From Bradyrhizobium sp. CSA112 (lineage in GTDB: Bacteria; Pseudomonadota; Alphaproteobacteria; Rhizobiales; Xanthobacteraceae): DNA of 64,000 bases. The position numbers and the translations under genes were made by a program. The stretch lies in the NCBI RefSeq assembly GCF_029051645.1, contig NZ_JAACFS010000023.1, positions 53,204 through 117,203 of the forward strand. Direction: 5' to 3'. Below the pieces are notes generated by a model, which saw only the letters and a program-made list of their open reading frames with translations, was not told where the DNA came from and did not search any database. Of the stretch, positions 44,358 to 53,394 are shown piece after piece; position 1 is the stretch's first letter, and each line of letters starts with the position of its first letter.

Positions 44358-45916
44358 GTGTGAAAACGCTGCGCTTGATATGATTCGCGCGATATGATTC
44401 CCGCACGATTTGCGGGGGCTTGGATGAAGCGCTTCATTGAGGGTGCGGATCGTGGGCAGAGCACGCTGTTTCCTGAATGCGTGGAAGACTGGATCGGCGA
44501 GGACAATCCAGTTCGCGTCATCGACGTCCTCGTCGACGGCCTCGATCTGGCCGAGCTTGGGTTCGGCGGGGTCGATCCCGAGGCAACCGGCCGGCCGTCG
44601 TACCATCCCTCGGTTCTCCTGAAGCTTTACATTTACGGCTATCTGAACCGGGTTCAGTCGAGCCGGCGGCTCGAACGAGAAGCCGGACGCAATGTCGAGG
44701 TCATGTGGCTGCTGGGTCGGCTCGCGCCTGATCACAAAACGATCGCGGACTTCCGCAAAGACAATGGCCTGGCGCTTCGCAAGGTATGTGCGCGCTTCGT
44801 CGAACTCTGTCGTGAGATGGGTCTTCTCGCAACGGCGAGCGTTGCCATCGATGGCAGCAAGTTCAAAGCCGTGAATAACCGGGACAAGAACTTCACACGG
44901 GCGAAGGTGGAACGGCGGCGGGCCCAACTTGAGGAGAGCGTCGCGCGCTATCTGAGCCAACTTGACACGGCCGACAGGCAGGAGCCGACGGAGGCGCTGG
45001 CCGCGAAGGTGACAAGACTTACCGAGAAGCTCACAAAACTGAAGGAGGAGATGAGCAAGCTTGCCGTCTACGAGAGGCAGATGCTTGCGTCACCTGACCA
45101 GCAAATCTCGCTGACCGATCCCGACAGCCGTTCGATGGCGACGAGCGGCCGCGGGTCCGGCGTCGTCGGCTACAACGTGCAGGTCGCCGTGGATACCAAG
45201 CACCACCTGATTGTGACGCATGAGGTCACGAACAGCGGCTCAGATCGGGCTCAACTGGCCAATATGGCCAAGCAGGCCAAGGCTGTTCTCAAGACCGAGA
45301 CGCTCGATGCCGTGGCCGATCGCGGCTACTTCAGCAGCCTGGAGATCCTCGGGTGCCACGAGGCCGGCATCACAGTAACTCTACCCAAGCCGCAGACGTC
45401 TGGCGCCAAATCGGATGGGCGCTTCGGCAAGCAGGACTTTGTCTATTTGCCGGAGGAGGATGCCTATCGCTGTCCGGCTGGAGAGCAACTGCCATATCGC
45501 TTCACAAGCGAGGAAGATGGCAAGCGGATAAGGCGTTACTGGACCAACGCTTGTCAAAATTGTTCGCTCAAGTCCCAGTGCACGACAGGGCCAGAGCGGC
45601 GGATTCCACGATGGGAGCATGAGCTCCTGCTCGACGCCGTGCAGCAGCGCCTTGATGCGAACCCGCTCGCCATGCGCCAGCGTCGCGAGACGGTCGAGCA
45701 TCCGTTCGGCACGATGAAGGCCCGCATGGGGGCGACACACTTCCTCACCAAAACGCTTCCAAAAGTAGCTGCCGAGATGGCTCTCTCGGTCTTGGCCTAT
45801 AATCTGACGCGGGTCATGAACATCGTCGGGACCAAGCCGTTGATGGCTGCGATCGTGGCCTGAGACCGAACGGGTCCTGGCTTCTCACCAACTTCCCTAG
45901 AAGAGCGTTTTTACAC
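44358..45916. mobile_element. IS1182-family insertion sequence
   Basis: The transposase gene is bracketed by imperfect inverted ends: GTGTGAAAACGCT at 44358-44370 and, reversed, GTGTAAAAACGCT at 45904-45916. The total of about 1.56 kb fits the family. No target-site duplication could be settled. Confidence 0.75.
44394..45863 (+). CDS. IS1182 family transposase
   Basis: The 489-residue DDE transposase appears full-length. Its N-terminal half carries the conserved RPSYHPSVLLKLYIYGYLN motif of IS1182/IS1380-like elements. The catalytic Asp residues are in VAIDGSKFKA and DAVADRGYFS, and the Glu is in RRETVEHPFGTMK. A Cys-rich segment (NACQNCSLKSQC) sits before it. A start ten codons in, at MKRFIEG (44424), is equally possible. 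The element lies between an MFS pseudogene and a repeat-rich stretch. Confidence 0.93.
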   Translation: MIPARFAGAWMKRFIEGADRGQSTLFPECVEDWIGEDNPVRVIDVLVDGLDLAELGFGGVDPEATGRPSYHPSVLLKLYIYGYLNRVQSSRRLEREAGRNVEVMWLLGRLAPDHKTIADFRKDNGLALRKVCARFVELCREMGLLATASVAIDGSKFKAVNNRDKNFTRAKVERRRAQLEESVARYLSQLDTADRQEPTEALAAKVTRLTEKLTKLKEEMSKLAVYERQMLASPDQQISLTDPDSRSMATSGRGSGVVGYNVQVAVDTKHHLIVTHEVTNSGSDRAQLANMAKQAKAVLKTETLDAVADRGYFSSLEILGCHEAGITVTLPKPQTSGAKSDGRFGKQDFVYLPEEDAYRCPAGEQLPYRFTSEEDGKRIRRYWTNACQNCSLKSQCTTGPERRIPRWEHELLLDAVQQRLDANPLAMRQRRETVEHPFGTMKARMGATHFLTKTLPKVAAEMALSVLAYNLTRVMNIVGTKPLMAAIVA

Positions 45917-46053
45917 GACCAAGACCTAGAGCCGACATGGAGCAACCCGCGCACCTGATACCTCCGCACGCCGGCACGATAAAAAATTTGACGGCGTGGG
46001 TGAAGTGGGCAAAAGAAGTTTTCTCATGAATGTGCGGTCATGCGCGCCAGCAG

Positions 46054-46087
46054 AAAAAAGGCCCGGCACAGATTACGTTGCCGAGCC
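46054..46087 (-). terminator. Rho-independent terminator (minus strand)
   Basis: The stem GGCTCGGCA pairs with TGCCGGGCC (one G-T pair), and a T6 tract follows on the minus strand. It ends the small exported-protein gene at 46114. Confidence 0.8.
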
Positions 46088-46113
46088 ATTCCTTTTTGCC
46101 TCGAAGACAGAGC

Positions 46114-46389
46114 TTACTTCTTAGTGGTCGTGGAAGAACCGGTCGTTGTCTGATGGCCCGGCGCGTATTCAGAGGCGCCCGGTCCGGTAGATTTCGCTCC
46201 GGTCTTCTTGGCGGCCTTCATCTTGTGGCCGGGTGTATATTCCGAAGCGCCCGGACCCGTGGACGGCTTGCCGGTTTCCTGTGCTTTCTGCATCTGCTGG
46301 CCGGGAGCGCTCTTCGTGGTCGGCGACTGCGCGAACGCAGACGAAGCGAACAGTATGGTGCCGGCGACGATCAAGAAATTCTTTAACAT
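46114..46389 (-). CDS. Small exported protein with GPGASEYxPGH repeats
   Basis: The 91-residue protein has a strong Shine-Dalgarno (GGAGGAGA) and a signal peptide ending SSAFA. The mature part has two copies of STGPGASEYxPGH (about 43-55 and 67-79) in a Lys/Thr/Gly-rich context. Short exported proteins with such repeats are common in Bradyrhizobium. The role is unknown; disordered periplasmic protein inferred. Confidence 0.75.
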   Translation of the reverse strand: MLKNFLIVAGTILFASSAFAQSPTTKSAPGQQMQKAQETGKPSTGPGASEYTPGHKMKAAKKTGAKSTGPGASEYAPGHQTTTGSSTTTKK

Positions 46390-46657
46390 GTGATTTCTCC
46401 TCCATTGTGGATTGAGCGCAGTTAACGTTTCAAGAACTCCACACGTTCCAGTTAAAGAGGAATAGTTTCCTGAACAGCCGTTCAGGTAGGCGTCGAAGCC
46501 ATATGCGAGAACCGGTTGGGCGCGCCGGCGCGATGGTCCGCGACAAGTAATGATTGCCGCCGCCGGTCATCCACACCATCGCGGCGGTCGTATCGAGCCT
46601 GGATGGAGCGGCAGTAGCGACAAGGACGTGATTGACTAGCGCGCCCAATTTCCGATG

Positions 46658-46760
46658 TTGGCACTTTTCGGACCTGCCGACATGCCCTGACGATGTCCGT
46701 TCATCGAGGAGGTAAAGCGGACCTCGCAACTGCGCGCGCCGAAGTCAGACGCTCGCTCCC
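46658..46760 (+). repeat. Dispersed repeat family R, copy 3
   Basis: It has TTGGCACTTTTCGGACC, GCCGACATG, GATGTCCGTTCAT and GGTAAAGCGGACC. Its right part overlaps the last codons of the NYN-domain gene on the other strand. Confidence 0.7.
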
Positions 46761-47306
46761 CTCGCGGGGTGTCGGACGCTCTGGGTCGCGGCTGAGCTTG
46801 GGCTGCAACTCCGCGAGGTCCGTGAAGACGTCGGCCTGGCGCCGCAATTCGTCGGCGATCATCGGCGGCTGGCTCGATATCGTCGAAATCACCGTAACGC
46901 GGACGCCGCGGCGCTGGACTGCCTCGACAAGGGAGCGGAAATCGCCGTCGCCCGAGAACAGCACGATCTGGTCGACATGCTCGGCGAGCTCCATGGCATC
47001 GATGGTAAGCTCGATGTTCATGTTTGCCTTCGCCTTGCGGCGACCGCTGGCGTCCGTGAACTCCTTCACCGCCTTGGTGACTACGGTGTAGCCGTTGTAA
47101 CTGAGCCAATCTGTCAACGGGCGGAGCGAGGAATATTCCTGATCTTCGATGACTGCCGTGTAGTAGAACGCCCGCAGCAAAGAACCATGGCCTTCAAATT
47201 CTTTGAGGAGGCGCTTGAAGTCGATGTCGAATCCGAGCGTCCTCGCGGTTGCGTGGAGGTTGGCGCCATCGATAAAAAGCGCGATGCGATTGGATTTGGA
47301 CGACAT
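46701..47306 (-). CDS. NYN-domain (LabA/DUF88) protein, putative ribonuclease
   Basis: The start at MSSKSNRIALFIDGANLH gives 201 residues. FIDGANLH (10-17) and QIVLFSGDGDFRSLVEAV (about 113-130) supply the acidic residues of the PIN-like NYN fold. KAVKEFTDASGRRKAKANM is a typical basic loop. NYN proteins cleave RNA. The last dozen codons and stop fall in a dispersed repeat, so the original C-terminus may have been replaced. No strong ribosome binding site is seen. Confidence 0.85.
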   Translation of the reverse strand: MSSKSNRIALFIDGANLHATARTLGFDIDFKRLLKEFEGHGSLLRAFYYTAVIEDQEYSSLRPLTDWLSYNGYTVVTKAVKEFTDASGRRKAKANMNIELTIDAMELAEHVDQIVLFSGDGDFRSLVEAVQRRGVRVTVISTISSQPPMIADELRRQADVFTDLAELQPKLSRDPERPTPREGSERLTSARAVARSALPPR

Positions 47307-47598
47307 CGATGTTGACCAGCGCATTATTTTCAAACAGCGGCGAAGCGCGTTCTCGCCTCAAGCTCTGGTTGGCTTGAATTGGACAATAGAATTTAGATTG
47401 TGGCGACATTCCACCAGAAACTGAGCAGGAAGTTATACTTTATTACTTTAGGGTTCAAATTGTTTTTTCGTAAGGTTGGCTTTGCGGAATAGGGAAAACC
47501 ATATTCCCCATCGCCGGTTTCACGTAACTTCTGCTTACACGTTTGAACCTGCAGCGAGATGGGACGACTCATTGCCAATGAGCAAATGAAGGACCGGA

Positions 47599-47850
47599 AT
47601 GCCGCCGCATCAATTGCCTGTCTTTGAAGCTCTGTTGAAAAAGCGTGGCCGTGTTTGGACATGGAGCGTTTGTACGGCCGAAGGGCATGTCGTTATGCAA
47701 GGCGCGGAAAGCCGCCGGGCCTCTGCCAGATACAAAGCTAATAGAGCGCTCTTCCTGATGTTACTGTGCGCTCCTTACTCATACGTCCATCCGCGTACCG
47801 GCGATCGTAGAGCGGGCAGCCATTCTGGCCGCTCACGTTCCAGCACTTAA
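47599..47850 (+). CDS. Small hypothetical protein
   Basis: The 83-residue protein MPPHQLPVFEALLKKRGRVW has GAAGGACC upstream. It reads RVWTWSVCTAEGHVVMQG, then a helix SARYKANRALFLMLLCAPY and a basic Ser/Arg tail. It looks like a small beta-alpha domain found in Bradyrhizobium genomes, unassigned. Confidence 0.65.
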   Translation: MPPHQLPVFEALLKKRGRVWTWSVCTAEGHVVMQGAESRRASARYKANRALFLMLLCAPYSYVHPRTGDRRAGSHSGRSRSST

Positions 47851-48091
47851 TCCAACGTAGGCGAGCAACTCTGCCGCCCAGCTCGCGATGGCCGCTTCAG
47901 TCGCGGGCCGAGCTAACTCCTACTTGGAAGTCGTTGCCCATGGCCATGCGTGGGCGTGTTCGGGCCGAGAGCCAGTGGCTCATAAATGCTGGCATAGATG
48001 CTCGATGCTTCGGGCGATAGGATCGCTCAATCCCGCAGGTCACCTTCGTTGCCTAAGCGATCCATGGTGCATCCCAGCTAAGTCACCTATA

Positions 48092-48199
48092 GGCACCTTT
48101 GAGACATGGCGACTGGCCTCGACGATGTCCGTTTCCAGGGGAAGACCGGAATCATGGGCAGACCGTCAAAATGACGCGAATGACCCTTTGCGGACATGT
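48092..48199 (+). repeat. Dispersed repeat family R, copy 4
   Basis: It has GGCACCTTTGAGACATGGCGAC, GATGTCCGTTTCC, GGGGAAGACCGGAATCATGGG in blocks, AAAATGACGCGAATGACCC and a terminal TGCGGACATG. It lies in the 440-bp gap upstream of the Crp gene; the rest of that gap shows no gene. Confidence 0.75.
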
Positions 48200-48288
48200 C
48201 TAGTCTCGTCGCGTTGAACGGAAGGATAATAGACTCGCGTCCGACCCTACCTCTTGGAACTAACGCGAACCCGACGCGGTTTAAGGGT

Positions 48289-49011
48289 ATGAACGTTTCG
48301 TCAAAATGGCCCCGCAATCGGCTTTTGCTCGCCCTGTCCCCGAGCAATCTCAAGCGGCTTATGCCGGAGCTTGAACACATTCGCTGCCAACGCGAGCAAG
48401 TACTCATGGACGCTGACAGTTCGATCGACCATGTCTTCTTCCCCGATAGCGGGGTTGTCTCGGTACTTGCGGTTTACGCGGACGGCCATGTCATTGAGAT
48501 GGCAACGATCGGAAGGGAGGGCTGCACGGGTATGCAGGCCGTCTTCGGTGCCAAGAGTTCCTCGGTCCAGCTGCTGGTTCAAATCCCGGGAAGCGCCGCA
48601 AGGATGTCGCGCGTGGCGTTTACGCGAGCCATGCAATCAATGCCGTCCTTCCGAGGTCTCATGTTCGCTTACGTTCAGGCTTTTCTCGAACAGGTCATGC
48701 TGTCAGTAGCCTGCAACGGTTCGCACAGCCTCAAGGAGCGACTGGCGCGTTGGCTGCTGATGATGCGTGACCGCGCTGATAACGACGCACTGCCGATCAC
48801 TCAGAACCTGCTCGCCGAAATGCTGGGTGTCCAAAGACCAACCGTCACGAACGCCGCCAAGGAGCTGGAACGTGCTGGTTTGATTGAACGCGGCCGACGG
48901 CAGGTCACGATTCTCGATCGGCAGGGCCTCACGGAAGCGTCTTGTGAATGCTACCGATTGGTCCGGGCGCGCGTCGCTTTTCACCTTCCCAAGACATATC
49001 CTGAAAACTGA
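48289..49011 (+). CDS. Crp/Fnr family transcriptional regulator
   Basis: The start at MNVSSKWPRNRLLLAL gives 240 residues. A cNMP-binding-type beta-roll (FFPDSGVVSVLAVYADGHVIEM, then IGREGCTGMQAVFG) is followed by a long dimer helix and a winged helix (LAEMLGVQRPTVTNAAKELERAGLIERGRR). There is no FNR cysteine cluster. Its ligand is unknown. Upstream in-frame start at 48196 adds 31 unlike residues. The Shine-Dalgarno is very close to the ATG, so the start is tentative. Confidence 0.88.
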   Translation: MNVSSKWPRNRLLLALSPSNLKRLMPELEHIRCQREQVLMDADSSIDHVFFPDSGVVSVLAVYADGHVIEMATIGREGCTGMQAVFGAKSSSVQLLVQIPGSAARMSRVAFTRAMQSMPSFRGLMFAYVQAFLEQVMLSVACNGSHSLKERLARWLLMMRDRADNDALPITQNLLAEMLGVQRPTVTNAAKELERAGLIERGRRQVTILDRQGLTEASCECYRLVRARVAFHLPKTYPEN

Positions 49012-49181
49012 CTTCTGAGCCCTTTCGGTAATATACATTACCGACACCACCTTGAGCCAAGCTCATAATCCGAACACTGGACCTCCCTCAGCCGGCACCG
49101 ATGAGCTGAGAGAGAACGCATGGCCACGGCACCCGGTTTTCAAGACGCAGAGTTCGGGCTCGATGGATGGGAAGAATTCTC

Positions 49182-49456
49182 GTGAAAGCAAAAAGCAAGC
49201 CGCCCTTCAATGTCGCAACGTTTCTCTCCAGCGTGGATGGGGGTAGGACCCTATCGACGTATCGAAAGAATAAAAGGGTCTTCTTGCAGGGGGATCCGGC
49301 GGATTCTGTCTTCTACATTCGGGAAGGCTCGGTCAAAGGTCTACGTTGTTTCCGAGCAGGGGAAGGAAGCGGTCGTCGCGCAATCCATGCGAAGGGGGAT
49401 TTCTTTGGCGAGGGCTGTTTGACCGGCCATGCTCCCGCCCAACACAGGAGAGAACC
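49182..49456 (+). pseudogene. Crp/Fnr-type regulator fragment
   Basis: A GTG start reads KSKPPFNVATFLSSVDGGRTL and FLQGDPADSVFYIREGSVK, a cyclic-nucleotide-binding beta-roll. A frameshift near 49336 moves the natural continuation VYVVSEQGKEAVVAQSM to another frame, and a second one near 49392 returns to GDFFGEGCLTG. The protein then ends abruptly at the next gene. No DNA-binding domain is present. Confidence 0.7.
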
Positions 49457-49636
49457 ATGCCCTCAGCGCAAAACGATCCATTATTTAGTGTTGCGGATAT
49501 TGGCGTGTTCTCGTGCGCCAAGTGCGGCAAGCCGATGAAACTTTCCTGCATTGAGCCTGCCGAGCCCGGCTTCGACGTGCGCACGTTCGAATGCGAGAAG
49601 TGCGATCACACAGTGAAGTTTGCCGTCTCGATCTAA
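49457..49636 (+). CDS. Small zinc-ribbon protein, first of tandem pair
   Basis: The start MPSAQNDPLF with AGGAGAG upstream gives 59 residues. Two CxxC pairs (CAKC and CEKC) form a zinc ribbon around KPMKLSCIEPAEPGFDVRTF. The same layout recurs in the next gene, so they are tandem duplicates. Such proteins may bind zinc or partner proteins. Function unknown. Confidence 0.75.
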   Translation: MPSAQNDPLFSVADIGVFSCAKCGKPMKLSCIEPAEPGFDVRTFECEKCDHTVKFAVSI

Positions 49637-49641
49637 CAGGA

Positions 49642-49854
49642 GTGAATCACACGCCCGATTATTCTTATTCCCGCACGTCTGGCCCATCTCTATGGGTAAT
49701 CGAGCGGCCCCGTTGCCCGAAATGCCAAACGCGCATGCGCCTTGCGCGCATCTCGCCCGGCCCATCGGGCTATGACCTTCGCACGTTCGAGTGCAGCAAG
49801 TGCGAGCACTTAAGCGGATCGATGGTGGACCCCCTTCGCTCGCGGGACAGGTGA
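49642..49854 (+). CDS. Small zinc-ribbon protein, second of tandem pair
   Basis: A GTG start at 49642 gives 70 residues. CPKC-QTRMRLARISPGPSGYDLRTFECSKC in two blocks parallels the preceding gene (shared pattern DxRTFEC-KC). The start is uncertain because AGGAG runs directly into the GTG. The first 20 residues are Ser/Tyr-rich. Zinc binding inferred. Confidence 0.65.
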   Translation: MNHTPDYSYSRTSGPSLWVIERPRCPKCQTRMRLARISPGPSGYDLRTFECSKCEHLSGSMVDPLRSRDR

Positions 49855-49896
49855 TGAGAACGCCGGTCCCGCCTTCCTTGGAAATGGAGCAGCGCC

Positions 49897-50085
49897 ATGC
49901 AGCGACGGCGTTTTAAACAAACCCTATCGTTCCCTGACCGACTTGCGCAGGAAGCAGAACGCCTACGCGAAGAAGCCAAGAAAATGCCGCACGGAAAGGA
50001 GCGAGAAGAGCTCTTGAGAAAAGCCCGGCAGGCCGACACCGCATTGCGTATAAACGATTGGCTATCGTCTCCGGGGCCGAAATAA
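49897..50085 (+). CDS. Small helical protein, conserved-looking
   Basis: The 62-residue protein starts MQRRRFKQTLSFPDRLAQEAE. It forms one amphipathic helix (AERLREEAKKMPHGKEREELLRKARQAD) and ends with INDWLSSPGPK. I recall very similar small proteins in Bradyrhizobium. GGAG lies nine bases upstream. No domain name known. Confidence 0.7.
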   Translation: MQRRRFKQTLSFPDRLAQEAERLREEAKKMPHGKEREELLRKARQADTALRINDWLSSPGPK

Positions 50086-50098
50086 GCAGCGCAGCACC

Positions 50099-50283
50099 AT
50101 GCCAGAATATCGCGCCTTCATCCTCGTCCAGACGGCCACATTCACCACCGGGTCGATCTGGCTTGCGAAGATGAAGCTGGCGCCAGAGAGCAAGCCAAGG
50201 CGCTCGTTGATGGCTTCGACGTTGGGCTTTGGGAACTCGACAAAATGATAGAACGATTCAAAGGCAAGTGGTCGCCCGACTAG
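50099..50283 (+). pseudogene. Small gene broken by a one-base deletion
   Basis: It starts MPEYRAFIL and then loses one base (expected GGT after CTC at about 50126). In the shifted frame it reads PDGHIHHRVDLACEDEAGARE, then QAKALVDGFDVGLWELDKM and ends WSPD at TAG 50281-50283. The unshifted frame stops early. The repaired protein would be 61 residues. Its function is unknown. Confidence 0.65.
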
Positions 50284-50298
50284 ATCGGGCGTGAGTGG

Positions 50299-50472
50299 AT
50301 GCCGATGAGCAAAGCCGTCGAAGAGATTTTGAATTCTATCCTTGAAGATCTTAAAGCCTGCAGACATGCCAAGGAAGAACTCGAAGCCAAGGCGCTGTTT
50401 AGGCTTTTGAACTATTGCCCACCACCTGCGGCCAACGTGCCGCTGCGGGAAAAGCCGGCAGACCTGAAGTGA
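50299..50472 (+). CDS. Small hypothetical protein
   Basis: The ORF of 57 residues starts MPMSKAVEEILNSILEDL. A helical first half is followed by FRLLNYCPPPAANVPLR and a REKPADLK end. GAGTGG just upstream is a weak ribosome binding site. It starts 16 bp after the preceding broken gene and may share its transcript. Confidence 0.5.
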   Translation: MPMSKAVEEILNSILEDLKACRHAKEELEAKALFRLLNYCPPPAANVPLREKPADLK

Positions 50473-50509
50473 GCTGTTGACGCTCCAACTTTACGCATGG
50501 TGCAAAGAT

Positions 50510-50623
50510 ATGCTGATGGCGGGCCTAATGGGATTGGTCGGGTTGGTGATGGTGATTGCAGTTTCCGTCCTCATAAGTCACTTCAACGCACGCGATCTGA
50601 GCAAGCGCCAGATAAGAAAGTAA
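50510..50623 (+). CDS. Very small membrane peptide (putative)
   Basis: A 37-residue ORF starts MLMAGLMGLVGLVMVIAV, an almost uninterrupted hydrophobic helix, and ends with a basic SHFNARDLSKRQIRK tail, giving an N-out, C-in pattern. Start and ribosome binding site are uncertain. Confidence 0.35.
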   Translation: MLMAGLMGLVGLVMVIAVSVLISHFNARDLSKRQIRK

Positions 50624-50668
50624 GGGCGCCGCCTTAGTTGGCAGCCTCTTTCACTTCGGATGTCGGCT

Positions 50669-50780
50669 GTTGGCACGTTTCGGAAGTGGTAGTCCGGATG
50701 TGTGATGTCCGCAGTTGGGGGAAGACCGGAAGCGGTCAGCGGTGGGACGAACCGACGCGATAGACCCACAGCGGACAATA
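50669..50780 (+). repeat. Dispersed repeat family R, copy 5
   Basis: It has TTGGCACGTTTCGGAAG, GATGTCCGCAG, GGGGGAAGACCGGAAG, ACGAACCGACGCGATAGACCC and a terminal AGCGGACAAT. It borders the truncated NTF2-like gene, whose missing N-terminus may have been lost here. Confidence 0.75.
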
Positions 50781-50866
50781 GCGAAGCGACTTGATTTCAG
50801 ATAAATGCGGCACCCCAAACGTGCGGCTCCGTAAAATCCGGCACGTGGACAAAGCGTACCGGCATC

Positions 50867-51175
50867 TTGTCGAAACATGCGGGACATCGGTTCACTGGAG
50901 GTGTGTTAGTCCCGGAGGACTTCGTCTCATTTGAAAGCGGTGACCTCGCTTACACGGTCGGCTTCGAACGCGGCGAGGTATCGGTCGATGCCAATGCTCC
51001 CACCTCGATCACCATCCGCGTGACGCACATCCACCGCCTAATCGACGCCGAATGGTATCTCGTCCACCGCCACGCCGATTTCCCGCCCTCCGATCAACGC
51101 GCGAGATATCATGGTGCCACCGGATTGGGGCAGCGCTTGATGTCTGCTGCGATAAGCCTTCGAGGCGGGCTGTAA
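50867..51175 (+). pseudogene. NTF2/SnoaL-like domain protein, N-terminally truncated
   Basis: The frame contains the second half of an NTF2-like fold: EDFVSFESGDLAYTVGFERGE, then ITIRVTHIHRLIDAEWYLVHRHADFP, matching the last strands of SnoaL/ketosteroid-isomerase-like proteins. The first helices and strands are absent, and upstream sequence is unrelated repeat DNA. The end after about residue 85 is also unlike the family. Likely a nonfunctional remnant. Confidence 0.6.
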
Positions 51176-51545
51176 TGATTTTGCTCAAAGCGATCTTCCC
51201 TGATCCAGCGAGATAGCATGGGCGTTATTTTCGCTTCCCCGCACCGGTGGTGGAATGCCACTGCGCACCCCACGGCTTCTGAAGCCAATCAGTGCAGCGA
51301 CTGCGGCGACGTTGAGGAGACTACCGAGCGGTTGGTGGTCTCATTCGTTCCTGTTGGCTTTTTGAGATATGCGCACTGGCCTCGACGGTTCGGCGCGAGT
51401 TCTACACTTTTCGGCGCGGCGGCAGTGTGGCCGCTTGCAGAGTTGCTGGGAACGTCAGCCATGACAAGGGGCGATCGAAGCTGGGACTTGGAACGCTGCG
51501 CTGGCCCGCTCATTGATCTGTTCGGATCCGTATTGAGCGCGCAGC
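51176..51545. other. Intergenic stretch with a truncated R repeat
   Basis: No gene is recognised. At about 51352-51385 the sequence TTTTTGAGATATGCGCACTGG, broken here only by my quoting limit, resembles the left end of repeat copy 4. Its right end is missing. Confidence 0.35.
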
Positions 51546-52573
51546 ATGAGTGCAAATTCGATATTCGCGATGCTTTCGATGAGCGATGGAGTGAGGCGAG
51601 CGCTTGGAAAGATGACGGAGAGTGCAGGTTATGCGCCTCACGAGACGGCTTGGCGTCCCGTGCAGCATGCGGATTGTTACTTGCGCCGCTATGGTCCAGA
51701 CGCTGGCGCCGCTCGTCCAGTTTTGATTGTGCCGGCCCCAATAAAGCAGCCGTACATTTTTGACCTGTTCCCGCAAGTAAGTGTGGTACGGCGTCTCCTC
51801 CAAGCAGGGTTTTCTGTATACTTGCACGAATGGCAGGAGGAACAGGGAGCGAACTGGAACCTCGACATGAGTATAAGGTCACTTCGTCTGGCGATCGAAA
51901 AAATTGCCATCGACCACGGACGCGCGCCGATGCTTGTTGGCCATTCCCTTGGGGGAACTCTCGCCGCGATTGCGGCGGCGCTTGAACCGCATGGGGTGGA
52001 CAAACTCGTCCTAGTTCAGGCTCCCCTGCGGTTCGGCGACCAAACCGGAGCATTGCGACTCATTTCGCTCTACGCGCCGCTCGAATTTTTGAGCGAAACA
52101 GCGGGCCGCATTCCAGGCAGCGTGCTCAATGGGCGAGCGTTGCCGCGGCTCCGGATGAGCTCGTGTTCGAGCGCTATCAGGATGCCTGGGCCAGCTTGCC
52201 GGATTTGGAGGCGCTCGCCCTCCATGGCCGCGTTATTCGATGGAGTCTCGACGAGTTCGCCCCACCCGCCCAACTACTCCGCGATGTGATTGATGTGCTT
52301 TATCGCCAAGATCGGTTCGCTCGCAACGAGCTTCGCGTGCTCGGCCGTCCTGCCCGCGCGGATTCGCTCGCCGAAATACCGGTCGCTGCCATTGTCGATC
52401 ACACAAGTCGATTGGTCCCATCTTCCTCGACACTGCAACCATTGTGCAGTCCAACTGTTTTTGTATATCAGAGCGAAATCGGTGTAGCGCTCCAGCATGT
52501 CGGGGCGCTTGTCGGGCGGCGCGCGCATCGAGAAATCTGGCCGCGTATCGTCGATTGGCTGCGGGAGCCTTAA
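51546..52573 (+). pseudogene. PhaC-like alpha/beta hydrolase gene with a frameshift
   Basis: The start MSANSIFAMLSMSD opens a poly-3-hydroxyalkanoate synthase-type hydrolase: VLIVPAPIKQPYIFDL, then YLHEWQEEQGAN and the nucleophile elbow PMLVGHSLGGTLAA (Ser rather than the Cys of true PhaC). The frame is lost near 52125. The remainder (LVFERYQDAWASLPDLEAL, EIGVALQHVGALVG, REIWPRIVDWL) is in another frame to 52573. The protein would be a hydrolase of about 340 residues. Confidence 0.75.
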
Positions 52574-52821
52574 GAGCAGCCAACGGCTCGGGAGCGAAAA
52601 ATCGACATGGCCCCGTTTCGGATTCCATTAGATTCACTGACGCTCAAGCTGGCGCTCAGAGCAGGTGTCGCTTACAGCCTCCTACGGTGGATCTCAGCGG
52701 AGTGGGTGCACTCAGGTCGATGATCAGCACCTCCCGATTACCTAAGTTCACCGGAGTGCCAGGAACGTTCCGCTAGCGGTCGAGTTAAGTCGACAAAATC
52801 CACTTGTAAGGGAGCGAAGCC

Positions 52822-53199
52822 ATGGCCCGCGCAACAGCCCATCCGGATCATCAATGCATCTCAAGCGAAGATATAAATGGAACCGAGGTTTATGGGTCAG
52901 ATGGAAAGAATGTCGGTGAGATTGATCACCTCATTATCGACAAGGTGTCAGGTCGCGTGGCTTATGCCGTCATGAGCTTTGGCGGATTTGTTGGCTTGGG
53001 TCACAGCCATTATCCCATCCCTTGGGGCGCTCTGACGTATGATACGTCGCTTGGTGGTTTTCGAACTAATGTCACCGAGCAACAGCTGAGGGATGCGCCT
53101 GAGTTCAGCGATGACTCATGGCAGGATCGAGATTGGGAAACACGCACCCACCAGTACTACGGAACGCCTTCGTACTGGGAGGGGCGAGGCGGCCTATAA
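52822..53199 (+). CDS. PRC-barrel domain protein
   Basis: The 125-residue protein with GGGAGCGAAG upstream has a PRC-barrel: GTEVYGSDGKNVGEIDHLI, then DKVSGRVAYAVMSFGGFVG and PIPWGALTYD. PRC-barrel proteins of this short type are found in photosynthetic and stress-related contexts of alphaproteobacteria, probably in the cytoplasm. The 3' tail is acidic and Tyr/Trp-rich (DSWQDRDWETRTHQYYG). Confidence 0.88.
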   Translation: MARATAHPDHQCISSEDINGTEVYGSDGKNVGEIDHLIIDKVSGRVAYAVMSFGGFVGLGHSHYPIPWGALTYDTSLGGFRTNVTEQQLRDAPEFSDDSWQDRDWETRTHQYYGTPSYWEGRGGL

Positions 53200-53394
53200 C
53201 AGGGGCCGAGGCGCCCGGTTGAGCCATCGAACTATGCGCCGTGGCGCGGACCGATCGGGGACGACTTCCCCGTCGCGTCGCATGATCTGCGGGGGGCGGC
53301 GGGAGCCGGTGATGCGGGATAGAATCGCGTCAGGTACCGGTGCCCGTGATCGCTCCATGCTCTCGCGCTCGGGTATGTGCGCCCGCAGGAGTGA

